Assembly (NCBI RefSeq): GCF_009650605.1
Contig: NZ_WAJT01000002.1
Span: 186,001 to 250,000, forward strand
Direction of reading: 5' to 3'
DNA from: Labrenzia sp. CE80
Lineage (GTDB): Bacteria; Pseudomonadota; Alphaproteobacteria; Rhizobiales; Stappiaceae
Length of the DNA: 64,000 nucleotides
Positions 34,755-43,494 of the stretch are shown one piece after another (positions within the stretch are counted from its first letter, which is position 1; every line of letters begins with the position of its first letter). Below the pieces are notes generated by a model, which worked only from the letters and a program-made list of their open reading frames with translations, had not been told where the DNA came from and did no database searches. Made by a program: the position numbers and the translations under genes.

Positions 34755-35234
34755 CGAGGGGTGCCTCGGCCTTGGCGCCAGCACCAATCCCGCCGCAGGA
34801 TCTCTCCCCGGCGTTTTGGCTGGTCTGAATTTCCCGCTCATACGGGATGGCAGGCGCTCCGGACTTGCCGGGAGCAGTTGGGAATGCGGGATGTGACAAG
34901 GCCGTTGCGCCTGCCCAGGTTCCGTGTCCCAAATGACTGAACTTGCGTCTTTCTCTTTTCTGCGCGCCGGACGTAGAGCGTCCTCCGGTTTGCCAGATAC
35001 GAGCCGCGCTTGAGAAATACAGCGTCACTCCCCGCTGCAAACCCAAGCTGCCAGTCACCGGTGCCGCCAGCCGTCCGTTACACGGCAGAAAGCCCCTCGA
35101 AACCCGGTCCCCGCCACCGCGAACGGACGGTCCATCAGCGGCCCCGTGATGGCAGGAACGGGGTCAATGATACAGCAGGTTCTGAGAGCGAGGATAAGTT
35201 TCGGCTATTCATGGGCGGTCGGCATGTTTTCAAT
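34755..35234. other. Gene-free stretch after the VOC pair
   Basis: About 480 bases in which the open frames on both strands lack ribosome-binding sites and recognisable protein features. No RNA gene or terminator stands out. It may be decayed DNA, and it passes into the repeat mosaic that follows. Confidence 0.4.
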
Positions 35235-35490
35235 GCCATAGCGCGTGTCTATCCCCCTCCGAATGAGGGATAAGCACGGCACCATCCTCTCTGCCTTCCC
35301 GGCGCATGCAGGGATCCAGTAGTCGCCATCGCTGCTGCGCGATCCGTGAGTCCCCGGCGTACTGGGTCCCGGATCTTCGCTGCGCTCGTTCGGGAAGGCG
35401 AGGGGAACGGCCCAGCATACCCGTTTGCGTCATCCTCGGGCCTGTCCCGAGGATCCATCTCCAAGCCGCATCTACCCGGGCGCTCACGTC
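35235..35490 (-). repeat. Mosaic of intergenic palindromic repeats
   Basis: On the minus strand the stretch contains GATCCTCGGGACAGGCCCGAG (35435-35456 region), then CCGGGACCCAGTACGCC and CTGGATCCCTGCATGCGCCG units. Such hyphenated GGATCC/CCGGG palindromes are typical of the REP-like intergenic mosaics widespread in alphaproteobacterial genomes. The first unit alone forms a perfect-looking hairpin (ATCCTCGGGCCTGTCCCGAGGAT). No gene overlaps it. Confidence 0.65.
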
Positions 35491-35515
35491 ATAGAAAATG
35501 CGGTCAACAGACACC

Positions 35516-35959
35516 TCAATCGATCAGTTCGGCGAGACGCGCGGTGTCGTCATGCAGAACGCCGGCCGAGATGGCGAGTGCTTCGAGCTGGCAAGATTGC
35601 GCGCCGATGCGAGAGAGATAGACAACCGGCTTCCCGGGCGCATGGGCGCAGGCCGCCTCCATCAGGGAGTTTGCACCGATGTATCCCGGGATGTCGTGTT
35701 TTTCGTAATTGGCGATCAGGACGATGTTGCTGCCCCGGATCTCGTCAAAATAGTCATTCAGAAAATCAGCCTTGCGGGCCACGGCAGCTTCGAGTGAAAG
35801 CGTCTCCCAATGAAGGTCGCTTTCCTCCCGTTCCGGTGTCGAGACCAGAAATCCGGCGGCGCATAATCGCTCTGCCAGAGCCTCCATGTCGTCGATGAAC
35901 GCCATGGATCCGCAGATGCAGACACGTCTGGCCTTGGGGCCTGCCGCTTCATTGCTCAT
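35516..35959 (-). CDS. Nucleoside 2-deoxyribosyltransferase-like protein
   Basis: The 147-residue protein has an N-terminal VCICGSMAFIDDM (the family's glycine-serine nucleotide-site turn) and a C-terminal GANSLMEAACAHAPGKPVVYL, matching the Glu-containing helix and GKPV strand of the nucleoside 2-deoxyribosyltransferase/MazG-associated Rossmann-like superfamily. Whether it acts on deoxynucleosides is not certain. Two adjacent ATG codons are possible; GAGGAA is better spaced for the one at 35959. Confidence 0.65.
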   Translation of the reverse strand: MSNEAAGPKARRVCICGSMAFIDDMEALAERLCAAGFLVSTPEREESDLHWETLSLEAAVARKADFLNDYFDEIRGSNIVLIANYEKHDIPGYIGANSLMEAACAHAPGKPVVYLSRIGAQSCQLEALAISAGVLHDDTARLAELID

Positions 35960-36058
35960 CATCTATTCCTCACCGCGGAGTGTCGGTTTCGTGTTTCAGG
36001 TTGAATTGCCTTTTCGCACCCATGGTCTAGCTATCAGATAAACAGTGGAGCGAAAATC

Positions 36059-36700
36059 ATGATCAAATTACTTGCCCTCGCCCTCATCGCCAGTGGCGCG
36101 CTCGCTGCGCCTGCAAAGGCAGAGACTGCCGTTTTTGCCGGTGGATGTTTCTGGTGTGTCGAGTCTGATCTGGAGGCTGTGCCGGGCGTGCGCGATGTCG
36201 TTTCCGGCTACGGCGGCGGAAGCACCGAGAGCCCGACCTACAAGACCTATGAGAAAGGTGGTCACCGGGAGGTGGTGAAGGTCGATTTCGATGAAACCAA
36301 ACTCAGTTACCGCGATCTTGTCGATATCTTTCTGCGCACCATCGATGTCACCGATGCCGGCGGTCAATTCTGCGATCGCGGCCACGCCTACTCCTCCGCA
36401 CTTCATCCTTTGAACGCGGGACAAGCCAAGGCAGCGCATGCCGCTGTCGCGGGCGGTGAGGCGGTTCTCGGGCGCAAGATCGTAACGCCGGTGGAAGGCG
36501 CCGTGCTGTTCTGGCCTGCCGAGGACTATCATCAGGGCTACTACAAGAGCGGCGACAGAACCCTGACCCGCTTCGGTTATGTCACGCGCGCCACCGCCTA
36601 CAAGGGATACCGAGGTGCTTGCGGCCGGGATGCGACCGTCAAAAAGGTCTGGGGCAAGGAAGCCTACAAAGGTGTGCCGAAAGATGCGCACGGATCTTGA
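36059..36700 (+). CDS. msrA: Peptide-methionine (S)-S-oxide reductase, exported form
   Basis: The 213-residue protein begins with a Sec signal peptide (cleavage near AKA-ET), then the MsrA catalytic motif FAGGCFWC, with Cys30 as the nucleophile. Other family segments follow, including YGGGSTESPTYKTY and WPAEDYHQGYY. A further cysteine near the C terminus (RGACGRD) may act as resolving residue. The signal peptide indicates repair of oxidised methionine in the periplasm rather than in the cytoplasm. No msrB partner is adjacent. Confidence 0.93.
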   Translation: MIKLLALALIASGALAAPAKAETAVFAGGCFWCVESDLEAVPGVRDVVSGYGGGSTESPTYKTYEKGGHREVVKVDFDETKLSYRDLVDIFLRTIDVTDAGGQFCDRGHAYSSALHPLNAGQAKAAHAAVAGGEAVLGRKIVTPVEGAVLFWPAEDYHQGYYKSGDRTLTRFGYVTRATAYKGYRGACGRDATVKKVWGKEAYKGVPKDAHGS

Positions 36701-36899
36701 TGTCAGGCGACGGGAATTGCGGAAAGGTGTCGGCGTATATTTGTCGCCGATGCCGCAAAGTCACATCCCACTCTGATGATGTAATGATATGAATTTCCGT
36801 ACGATAAACTTGTGCGATCGGCTTATTTGCCAGGTGAGAAAAAGAAAGTTACCATAGAACGATTATTCCGTGGGTCTCCGGTTTCAGGGAGATGGTCGC

Positions 36900-37445
36900 A
36901 TGGGCAGTTTGTTTTCAAATGGATTGTTTAATTCGGGCAAGAGTTCAGGCCTGCCTCAGGAACCGGATTTTGTTTCCGAGTTGAAGCTCGCCGAGGCGGA
37001 AGACCGCTTGCGGCGAAACATCAGCGAGGTTCTCGCGGCCCACGATCGCGAGCTGCCGGAGGCCAGCTCTGTGACCGAGTTCGCTGTTGCGGCGACGGTC
37101 GAAACGGTCGAACTGATTATCGTCTGTTCGGGTCGAAGACGAAGCCATCTCACCTTTGAACAGCGTTTCGTCGTTGGCCTTTTCGCATTTCTCATCGCGC
37201 ATGAGCTCGGGCGTCGAACGCTTGCAGATCTGGGCGTGGTTCTGGCGGCCGCGGCTCTGGAGCTTTTCACGACCGACGAGATTGCCGATATCTATCGGCT
37301 CGGTGCCTCCTACCGCCGTTTGCGCGAACAGAAGAAAATGCACCGCTTCCTGCATCAAAGCATCAGCGAATGGTTCAATGATCCGTCCGAGGAACGTCTG
37401 CAGGGTCTGGTCGAGATCTTCGACCTTTGCTGCACGCCCAATTGA
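36900..37445 (+). CDS. Hypothetical soluble protein
   Basis: A 181-residue mostly helical protein of unknown family. Notable segments are FVSELKLAEAEDRLRRNISEVL, TFEQRFVVGLFAFLIAHELGRRTLADLG (moderately hydrophobic) and YRLGASYRRLREQKKMHRFLHQ. A GTG at 36870 is in frame, but GGAGATGG precedes the ATG at 36900. The C-terminal LQGLVEIFDLCC has two cysteines. It converges with recQ with 28 bases between stops. No function assigned. Confidence 0.55.
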   Translation: MGSLFSNGLFNSGKSSGLPQEPDFVSELKLAEAEDRLRRNISEVLAAHDRELPEASSVTEFAVAATVETVELIIVCSGRRRSHLTFEQRFVVGLFAFLIAHELGRRTLADLGVVLAAAALELFTTDEIADIYRLGASYRRLREQKKMHRFLHQSISEWFNDPSEERLQGLVEIFDLCCTPN

Positions 37446-37473
37446 GCAAATGCTTTGGAGTTGATAGGGGCGG

Positions 37474-39351
37474 TTACACGCCCGCCTCAAAGGCTTCGAC
37501 GACCTCGATGAACTCGCGGCCGTATTTTTCCAGCTTGCTCTGGCCGACGCCGGAGACTTCCAGAAGAGCCGTGTAGGTCCCAGGCCGCGCCTTGGCGATG
37601 CCGGCCAAGGTGGCGTCGGGAAAGACCACATAGGGTGGTACTTCCGCGTCGCGGGCAAGTTGGGTTCTCAGTCGCCTGAGGCGTTCGAACAGAAGCCGGT
37701 CATCGGGATCCAGATCATCGGCAAGGCTGGCAGATCGCGCGCCGCGGGTTTTCTTCAGGCTTGAGGCGGCGCGGTCCTTGCGGAGCGGAACTTTCCGCTC
37801 GCCGCGGAACACGGCGCGGGCCTCTTCGGTCAGCACCAGTGCCCCGAAATTGGCGTGGTTCACATCAATGAGACCGGCCGCGACCAGCTGACGGGCAACC
37901 GATTGCCAGACTTTGGCATTGTGTTCCTGGCCAATGCCGTAGACAGACAGGGTGCTGTGACCGAACCGTGTCGTCTTGTCGGTTTCCTTGCCCAAAAGCA
38001 CGTCGATGACATGCCCGGTGCCAAAACGTTGCTCGGTCCGATAGACCGCCGACATGAATTTCTGCGCCGCTTCGGTGCCGTCCCAGGTCTCGACCGGGGA
38101 CAGGCAGGTGTCGCAATTGCCACAAGGCTCGGGATAGGTCTCGCCGAAATGGGCCAGCAGCGCCTGACGGCGGCAGCCGGAGGTTTCGCAGATGCCGAGA
38201 AGGGCGTTCAGCTTGCCGTTTTCCGCGCGCTTGATCTCGTCCGGGGCATCGCCCTCGGCAATCATGCGCCGGCGTTGCACCATGTCGGCCATGCCATAGG
38301 CCATCCAGGCTTCCGACGGCGCGCCGTCACGTCCGGCCCGGCCCGTCTCCTGATAATAGGCCTCGACCGAAGACGGCAGGTCCAGATGGGCGACAAACCG
38401 TACGTCCGGCTTGTCGATGCCCATGCCAAAGGCGACCGTGGCGACGAGGCACAATCCCTCTTCAAGCAGAAACGCATCCTGATTGGAGGCGCGGGTCTCG
38501 GCCGGCAGTCCGGCGTGGTAGGGCAGGGCGCGCACACCCTTTGAGTTCAACCATTCGGCAATGTCCTCCACCTTGGCGCGGGACAGGCAGTAGACGATGC
38601 CGCTCTCGTCCTTGTGCCGCTTGAGGAAGTCCAGAAGCTGTTGGCGCTGGTTGGTGCGCTCGACGATTTCGTATCGGATGTTGGGCCGATCAAAGCTGGT
38701 GGAAAACACTTCCGCAGTGTCCAGCTGCAGCCGCGCAATGATGTCCTCACGTGTGTGGGGATCGGCGGTCGCGGTCAGCGCCACGCGCGGCACACCCGGA
38801 TAACGATGGCCGAGTGCGGCCAGGGACAGGTATTCTGGCCTGAAGTCGTGGCCCCACTGGCTGACGCAATGGGCCTCGTCGATAGCGAAAAGCGCAATCT
38901 CCAACGTGTCGAGGAACCGGCGAAAGCTCTCGCTCGCGAGCCGCTCAGGCGTCACGTAAAGCAACTTCAGTTCGCCGGACCGCGCCTTTTCGCGAACCGC
39001 GTCCTGTTCATCCGGTGACAGCGAGGAATTCAGCGCCGCGGCAGCTACACCAGCACCTGTGAGTGCACCGACCTGATCCTTCATGAGGGCGATCAAGGGA
39101 GAGATCACGATGCCGATGCCGGACCGGCAAAGGGCCGGGATCTGGAAACAGAGCGACTTGCCAGCGCCGGTGGGAAACAGCACCACTGCGTCCTTGCCCC
39201 GAACCAGTGTGTCGACCACCTCCGCCTGACGGCCACGAAAGTCCGGATAGCCGAAAACATCGCGCAGAACGTCACGCGGGTCAGCGCCATCGGGCGCTAT
39301 GGAGTGACTCTGGTCCTGTGCGCTGGCCGGTAACGGCTGCGATGCAAGCAT
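37474..39351 (-). CDS. recQ: ATP-dependent DNA helicase RecQ
   Basis: The 625-residue helicase has the RecQ domains in order: helicase motifs with Walker A LFPTGAGKSLCFQIPAL and DEAHC (AIDEAHCVSQWGHDFRPEY), motif VI QETGRAGRDG, a zinc-binding and winged-helix RQC region (CGNCDTC), and a C-terminal HRDC domain (about residues 535-615). It acts in recombination repair and fork restart. The frame is open to 39474, but the ATG at 39351 gives the expected short N-terminal extension before RDVLRDVFGYPDFRGRQ. Confidence 0.95.
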   Translation of the reverse strand: MLASQPLPASAQDQSHSIAPDGADPRDVLRDVFGYPDFRGRQAEVVDTLVRGKDAVVLFPTGAGKSLCFQIPALCRSGIGIVISPLIALMKDQVGALTGAGVAAAALNSSLSPDEQDAVREKARSGELKLLYVTPERLASESFRRFLDTLEIALFAIDEAHCVSQWGHDFRPEYLSLAALGHRYPGVPRVALTATADPHTREDIIARLQLDTAEVFSTSFDRPNIRYEIVERTNQRQQLLDFLKRHKDESGIVYCLSRAKVEDIAEWLNSKGVRALPYHAGLPAETRASNQDAFLLEEGLCLVATVAFGMGIDKPDVRFVAHLDLPSSVEAYYQETGRAGRDGAPSEAWMAYGMADMVQRRRMIAEGDAPDEIKRAENGKLNALLGICETSGCRRQALLAHFGETYPEPCGNCDTCLSPVETWDGTEAAQKFMSAVYRTEQRFGTGHVIDVLLGKETDKTTRFGHSTLSVYGIGQEHNAKVWQSVARQLVAAGLIDVNHANFGALVLTEEARAVFRGERKVPLRKDRAASSLKKTRGARSASLADDLDPDDRLLFERLRRLRTQLARDAEVPPYVVFPDATLAGIAKARPGTYTALLEVSGVGQSKLEKYGREFIEVVEAFEAGV

Positions 39352-39436
39352 GTGCGGCTGATTCCCTGATTTGCCGCAGTCTCCCTTATTCGCAGGGCTT
39401 CGGCAATCTCGGCCTGTGGATGATTTTGCCCCGCGC

Positions 39437-40333
39437 TCAGCCTTCTTCGAACACGGCCTTGGGGTTCTGACCAAGCGTTTCCGCGCAATGGGTTCTCATC
39501 CGTTCGGTCAGGCTGTTCAGATCGCCTTCCAGCATCTTCGGGTCAATTGGCTGCCCGAAGTGCACCTTGAAGGAGGCTTTCTTCTTGTTCAGAAGTTCGT
39601 TGAACACCGTCATGTCGCGAAGTTCGGTGGAGACACGCGCCAGGAAATAGAACAGGCCTGAATTGCGCCCGCCCATGTGTACCGGGATGACGGGAACCTT
39701 GTTGCGCCGGGCAAGGGCAAGCGCGGATGTCATCCATGGCCGCTCGGTCAACCGCCCCTCGTTCCAATAGGCCAGGCGGCCGGAGGGAAACAGGACGATG
39801 GCGCGGTTCTGTGCGAAGGCATCGGCGGCAAGCTTCAGGGTTTCCCGTGTTTTTTCGCGGTTTTTGAAGTCGGGACGCCACTCCACCGGCACGATCATCT
39901 CAGCCAGGCGGGGATTGATGCGAATGGCATCGCGGTTGGCGAAGATCGACAGATCCTTGCGCCGGGAGCCGATGGCATCATAGAGCACGACGCCATCTGC
40001 GATGCCGGTCGGATGATTGGAGACCAGCACGATTGGGCCGTCGGCGGGAACGTTTTCCAGACCGGCCACCTCGACGTTGAGCTGCAACAATTCGCTCAGA
40101 TGGTCGAAAACATCCTGAGCCGGCAGGGGGGCAATGGCATTGGCCATCTCCAACGCCTGGCGATACCGCAGAATACGAAAGGCGATGGGTCGCAAAAGTG
40201 GCCACCAGGGGGCTGCCATGACCTGCCGGCCGCGCTCGTCAATCAAGGTGTCGACGATGTGCTGGTGCCCACGACCAACGGAAGTCTCTCCCTCTTTCGA
40301 GAGCGCCAGGGTCGTCTGGTGCGAGTAGGCCAC
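39437..40333 (-). CDS. Lysophospholipid acyltransferase-family protein (PlsC domain)
   Basis: The 298-residue protein carries the acyltransferase motif as SNHPTGIADGVVL (histidine and aspartate five residues apart, as in the hemolysin/OlsA-like subgroup), and a second motif around LFPSGRLAYW. A C-terminal region GQPIDPKMLEGDLNSLTERM follows. It probably transfers acyl chains to a lysolipid at the inner membrane. The start is a GTG at 40333 with AGGAA about 7 bases ahead. It lies upstream of recQ on the same strand. Confidence 0.85.
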   Translation of the reverse strand: MAYSHQTTLALSKEGETSVGRGHQHIVDTLIDERGRQVMAAPWWPLLRPIAFRILRYRQALEMANAIAPLPAQDVFDHLSELLQLNVEVAGLENVPADGPIVLVSNHPTGIADGVVLYDAIGSRRKDLSIFANRDAIRINPRLAEMIVPVEWRPDFKNREKTRETLKLAADAFAQNRAIVLFPSGRLAYWNEGRLTERPWMTSALALARRNKVPVIPVHMGGRNSGLFYFLARVSTELRDMTVFNELLNKKKASFKVHFGQPIDPKMLEGDLNSLTERMRTHCAETLGQNPKAVFEEG

Positions 40334-40460
40334 TGGGTATTCCTAATCTGCTTTGTGCGTTCGATGAACACCGGATTGTTAACGAAGCTGTAAGGATCAG
40401 GCAATGGAAGCCGTCTTACGATCGCAAACTTTCATCGAAACGTCATGGTGGAACTTTGTC

Positions 40461-40841
40461 TCACACGCTCCAGATCGGGCTCGTGAAGATCGCGATTGTG
40501 GCCAGGAAAGAGGCCACCCAAGCCAGGGACCGCGGCCCGGGCCGGTCCATGTAGTAACAAAAGATGTAGATCATTCTGAGGCCGATGAAGAGCACCGCCA
40601 GCTGGTCGATCCAGTCTGCTGAACCGCCCTGCCACAGCCCGATGATGACGGCGACCGCGAAGAACGGCAGGGCTTCGAAACCATTGGCCTGGGCCGCGTT
40701 GGCACGTGCCCGGAAGCCCACACGCCAGTAGTCCGGGTCACGCGGATTTGCGTTGTCGAAATCCTTGCTGAGCTTGGCCGGAAACACGGTGGCGATCGGG
40801 AGAATGGCGGCAATCAGAATGCACCAGATGGCGAGAGGCAT
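40461..40841 (-). CDS. MAPEG-family membrane protein
   Basis: The 126-residue four-helix protein has the MAPEG (YrhB-like) features: an N-terminal helix PLAIWCILIAAILPIATVFPAK, ARANAAQANGFEALPFFAVAV after helix 1, and LFIGLRMIYIFCYYMDRPGPRSL between helices 3 and 4. Family members include glutathione transferases and eicosanoid enzymes; bacterial function is mostly unknown. The ATG at 40841, with AGGAAAC ahead, is preferred over 40889. Confidence 0.85.
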   Translation of the reverse strand: MPLAIWCILIAAILPIATVFPAKLSKDFDNANPRDPDYWRVGFRARANAAQANGFEALPFFAVAVIIGLWQGGSADWIDQLAVLFIGLRMIYIFCYYMDRPGPRSLAWVASFLATIAIFTSPIWSV

Positions 40842-41000
40842 AATTGTTTCCTGGTTCAGCTCTTCAAATCGGCGCGCCGGTAGCGACACGGCGACCTTGT
40901 TAAAATGAGGACGTTTTGAGTGAAATCAACGTTCTTTATGCCCATCGTTTCGAACTCGGAAAGGCAATTGATAGCACCGATGCAGACAGGAGAAGATCCG

Positions 41001-41042
41001 ATGGCCGTCAGCGACTGGCAAGCTTTCATTACTGGCCAATAG
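41001..41042 (+). other. 13-codon mini-ORF with strong SD
   Basis: AGGAGAAG lies 5-7 bases ahead of an ATG that opens a 13-residue frame, MAVSDWQAFITGQ, ending in TAG. It may be a leader peptide, the stump of a deleted gene, or chance. It is antisense-oriented to and just upstream of the rhodanese stop. Confidence 0.2.
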
Positions 41043-41057
41043 ACCGGCCGGAGGCTG

Positions 41058-41438
41058 CTAGGGCCGCGGGACACTCGCGCCAGTCGCAGGGTCGGTGCCC
41101 AGGAAACCGTTGCCGGCCTGTTTCCACGCTCCGAAGCCGCCGGCCATATGAGCGATTTTGGCAAAGCCGGCCGCGAGGTATTTCTCGGACATTTTCCGTG
41201 AGCGCATGCCGGACCCGCAATAAAGAACGATCGGCCGTTCCTCGGTCGGGGTTGGCAGGCGAGCGGGATCAAATCCGGACATGGGCGCGAGCAGGGCCCC
41301 GCCGATGTGCTCAAAGGCATATTCGGCCGGTGTTCTGACATCGATCAGAACGACTTCGTTATTCTCATAGAGAGATTTCACTTCGTCGACGGTCAGAGTT
41401 GTCAGTGTGCCGCCGCTGACTGCTTCTGTTTCCGACAT
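41058..41438 (-). CDS. Single-domain rhodanese-like sulfurtransferase
   Basis: A 126-residue rhodanese domain with VVLIDVRTPAEYAFEHIGGA and the active loop CGSGMRS, whose cysteine is the sulfur carrier. The loop of six residues is the standard length for single-domain sulfurtransferases, and GGFGAWKQAG follows as usual. It probably moves sulfane sulfur or detoxifies cyanide/thiosulfate in the cytoplasm. It diverges from the LMW phosphatase-like gene with about 200 bases between. Confidence 0.9.
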   Translation of the reverse strand: MSETEAVSGGTLTTLTVDEVKSLYENNEVVLIDVRTPAEYAFEHIGGALLAPMSGFDPARLPTPTEERPIVLYCGSGMRSRKMSEKYLAAGFAKIAHMAGGFGAWKQAGNGFLGTDPATGASVPRP

Positions 41439-41498
41439 GCTTTGAGCCTCCTTTTGCGTGATCGCAGCGAGAGTGCCGCGCTCTTCGACCTACCGACA

Positions 41499-41516
41499 AT
41501 CCGCAGTACTGCGGAT
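41499..41516. promoter_or_regulatory. 18-bp perfect palindrome upstream of the rhodanese gene
   Basis: ATCCGCAGTACTGCGGAT is a perfect 18-bp palindrome, flanked by GACA and by GATTGTC a few bases further out. It lies 61 bases upstream of the rhodanese start and 120 bases before the divergent gene; it looks like an operator. Confidence 0.45.
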
Positions 41517-41638
41517 GTGATTGTCTGCTTCTCATATGAATTTCATTTATTTCGCAATTTGTCACAAAGGCTCATGAACGCAGCGGTAGATGAAGGGCGA
41601 ACCACACCGAATCACGTTTGGCGAAACGGAGATCCGAC

Positions 41639-42079
41639 GTGCGCAAGACAACGGTTTTGTTCGTGTGTCCCGACAATGCCCTGTTGGGGCCGCTTGCCGA
41701 GGCATATCTCAACGCCCAAGGAGCAGGCCTGGTGAGAGCCTTTTCCGCAGGGCTGAAGCCCAGGTCCGAGCTGCATCCCTCGGTGGCCAAGCTCTTGTCT
41801 TCGCGGGCACTGTCCGCTGACGGGCTTGAGCCCAAGTGCCTCGGCATCTTCCTGATGCCGCATGCCCCCAAACCGGACCGGATGATCTATCTGGCCGACA
41901 TGGAGAAGCCCGAGCTTCCGGATGATTGGCAAGAGAGCGTTCGCGAACATGCCTGGGCCGTGGCGGGCAAGCCACCTTTCCCGGCTTCATTCGCAGCGTC
42001 AGTAGAATACTTCAGGCGCATCCGGCAGGCGATTGATGACGCAGTTGCCCCTGAAACGGCGGCTCTTCCCGCCGCGTGA
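41639..42079 (+). CDS. Low-molecular-weight phosphatase/ArsC-like protein with degenerate P-loop
   Basis: The 146-residue protein starts KTTVLFVCPDNALLGPLAEAYLN, aligning with the LMW phosphatase/arsenate reductase P-loop (VLFVCxxNxCRSPxAE). The nucleophilic cysteine remains, but the CRS of the loop, including the phosphate-binding arginine, reads LLG. It keeps FSAGLKPRSELHPS and MIYLADMEKPELPDDW in the usual places. Catalysis by the family mechanism is doubtful; a binding or regulatory role is possible. The GTG at 41639 is used, with GGAGAT ahead. An in-frame TTG lies at 41618. Confidence 0.7.
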   Translation: MRKTTVLFVCPDNALLGPLAEAYLNAQGAGLVRAFSAGLKPRSELHPSVAKLLSSRALSADGLEPKCLGIFLMPHAPKPDRMIYLADMEKPELPDDWQESVREHAWAVAGKPPFPASFAASVEYFRRIRQAIDDAVAPETAALPAA

Positions 42080-42100
42080 CAGCCTCCCGAGAAAGTTTGT

Positions 42101-42715
42101 CTAGCCCCAACGGGAGAGCGTTGCCTGGGCCTTTGGCGTCAGCCTCAGCAGCCATTGACGCAGCCGGTCCGTCGGTCCTGCTTCGGGCGGCGAAATATGT
42201 CCGATGACATCGCCGGCCTCAAAGCTCATGTCTGCAGAAAATTTGCGCGCAAGCGCCTGCATCTTGCGGTTCGTCGCAAGGCAATTGATGTAGATGTGCC
42301 GGGTGTCACGCGCCCTGGCTTCCTGAAGCAGGAGATCCATCAACCGGGTGCCGATGCCCAGGCGGCGCCGGTCTGGCTCGACACAAAAGGCGGCTTCGGC
42401 GGCGTCGGCATTGCCAAGGGAGCGCAGTTCAGCGGTTCCCCGCACGATCCCGTTCTCGATGTAGGCATAGATCACCGTATCGAGCGTGAAGGAGGTTTCG
42501 ACATAGGAACGCAGGAAAGCATCTGTCGCATGCATGGCAAAACGGCTGCGGCGCGTGTCGTTGTCGAGCCGAAGCAGATGGTCGCGAAACAGGTGTTTCT
42601 CGGACGCGTCCAGGAAACGGATCTCGCCACCCGCAAAGAGTTCGGGAACGCGTTGAGGCTGCTCGGCTGGGAACAGCCGGCTCAGCAGGGATCGAATGTA
42701 GACAGACAGCCGCAT
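42101..42715 (-). CDS. GNAT-family N-acetyltransferase
   Basis: The 204-residue protein has the GNAT acetyl-CoA loop in VEPDRRRLGIGTRLMDLLLQEA and a following IYINCLATNRKMQALARKF strand/helix. The N-terminal 30 residues precede the domain. The FLDASEKHLFRDHLLRLDNDTRR stretch matches the subgroup related to the acetyltransferase domain of larger acyl-CoA synthetase-like Pat enzymes. The substrate is unknown. It is divergent from the Omp19-type gene with about 185 bases between. Confidence 0.85.
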   Translation of the reverse strand: MRLSVYIRSLLSRLFPAEQPQRVPELFAGGEIRFLDASEKHLFRDHLLRLDNDTRRSRFAMHATDAFLRSYVETSFTLDTVIYAYIENGIVRGTAELRSLGNADAAEAAFCVEPDRRRLGIGTRLMDLLLQEARARDTRHIYINCLATNRKMQALARKFSADMSFEAGDVIGHISPPEAGPTDRLRQWLLRLTPKAQATLSRWG

Positions 42716-42899
42716 GGAGCGCTCCTGATGACAACACTGCCCTCCCTGCGCTCCTCCAAACGCTTATGAACATATATCAGTCGTATTGGTCTTGTTTCAA
42801 TAAGCTTTGGTCTACTACTTGAGTAGAGTTTTGCCATCTGGCGAGGTGGTGCGGTAAGACGGTGAATAGTGTTCGCGGCGGAACGGGGATTGATTCGAT

Positions 42900-43421
42900 A
42901 TGAAACGGAATGTGGCAATTGCACTGGCGTTGACCTGTGCGGTGGTTGTAACGGGGTGTCAGCGCTTTTCCGGCAGCCGAAATTATGCGGCGCCCTTGCC
43001 GGCGACGCCGACCACGCCGGTCGGGCAGGGAGATCTGCAGCCTCTTGATCCGCTGGCGCCAGCACCTGGGACAGTCGACACCGGCGTGCCCGGTACGGAT
43101 GTTGCCGCTGCACCTGTCGTCGCACCGGCCGGCGCGCTCGAAATCGGCCGCAGCGATATGGCCGGCGGCTGGAAGATCGCCTCTGCAGGTGACAACTGCA
43201 TGGCCTTCATGGCGCTGACCACCTGGTCCGGCGGCTACCGCGCCAACACCAGGGGATGCTCTTCGCCGGCTCTTTCGAGCATCTCCGCCTGGGATCTCAA
43301 TGACAAGCAGGTTGTGCTCAAGGACGGCAGCGGCGGCGTTGTGGCCCAGCTTTACGCCACTTCGGCGGAGCAGTTTAACGGCCAGACGTCAACCGGCGTA
43401 CCGATCTCGCTGTATCGTTAG
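42900..43421 (+). CDS. Inh/Omp19-type protease-inhibitor lipoprotein
   Basis: The 173-residue protein has a signal peptide with lipobox VVTGC (acylated cysteine about residue 20), a Pro/Ala/Thr-rich linker (about 28-85), and a C-terminal AprI/Inh-like beta-barrel domain (about 86-173) with MAGGWKIASAGDNCMAFMAL and ANTRGCSSPALSSISAWDL. The two cysteines probably form the usual disulfide. It resembles Brucella Omp19, an outer-membrane lipoprotein that inhibits proteases. No SD of note; ATG at 42900. Confidence 0.88.
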   Translation: MKRNVAIALALTCAVVVTGCQRFSGSRNYAAPLPATPTTPVGQGDLQPLDPLAPAPGTVDTGVPGTDVAAAPVVAPAGALEIGRSDMAGGWKIASAGDNCMAFMALTTWSGGYRANTRGCSSPALSSISAWDLNDKQVVLKDGSGGVVAQLYATSAEQFNGQTSTGVPISLYR

Positions 43422-43494
43422 CAACCCTAGGTAAAAATATCTGGACGTTTCGCGCTTTAGCTGCAAAACTCGGTTATCCGAGGAGGCGGTACGT

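Noticed and set aside
34666..35514. Several open frames of 60-130 codons on both strands
   Set aside because: They lack ribosome-binding sites, compete with one another, and run through the palindromic repeats.
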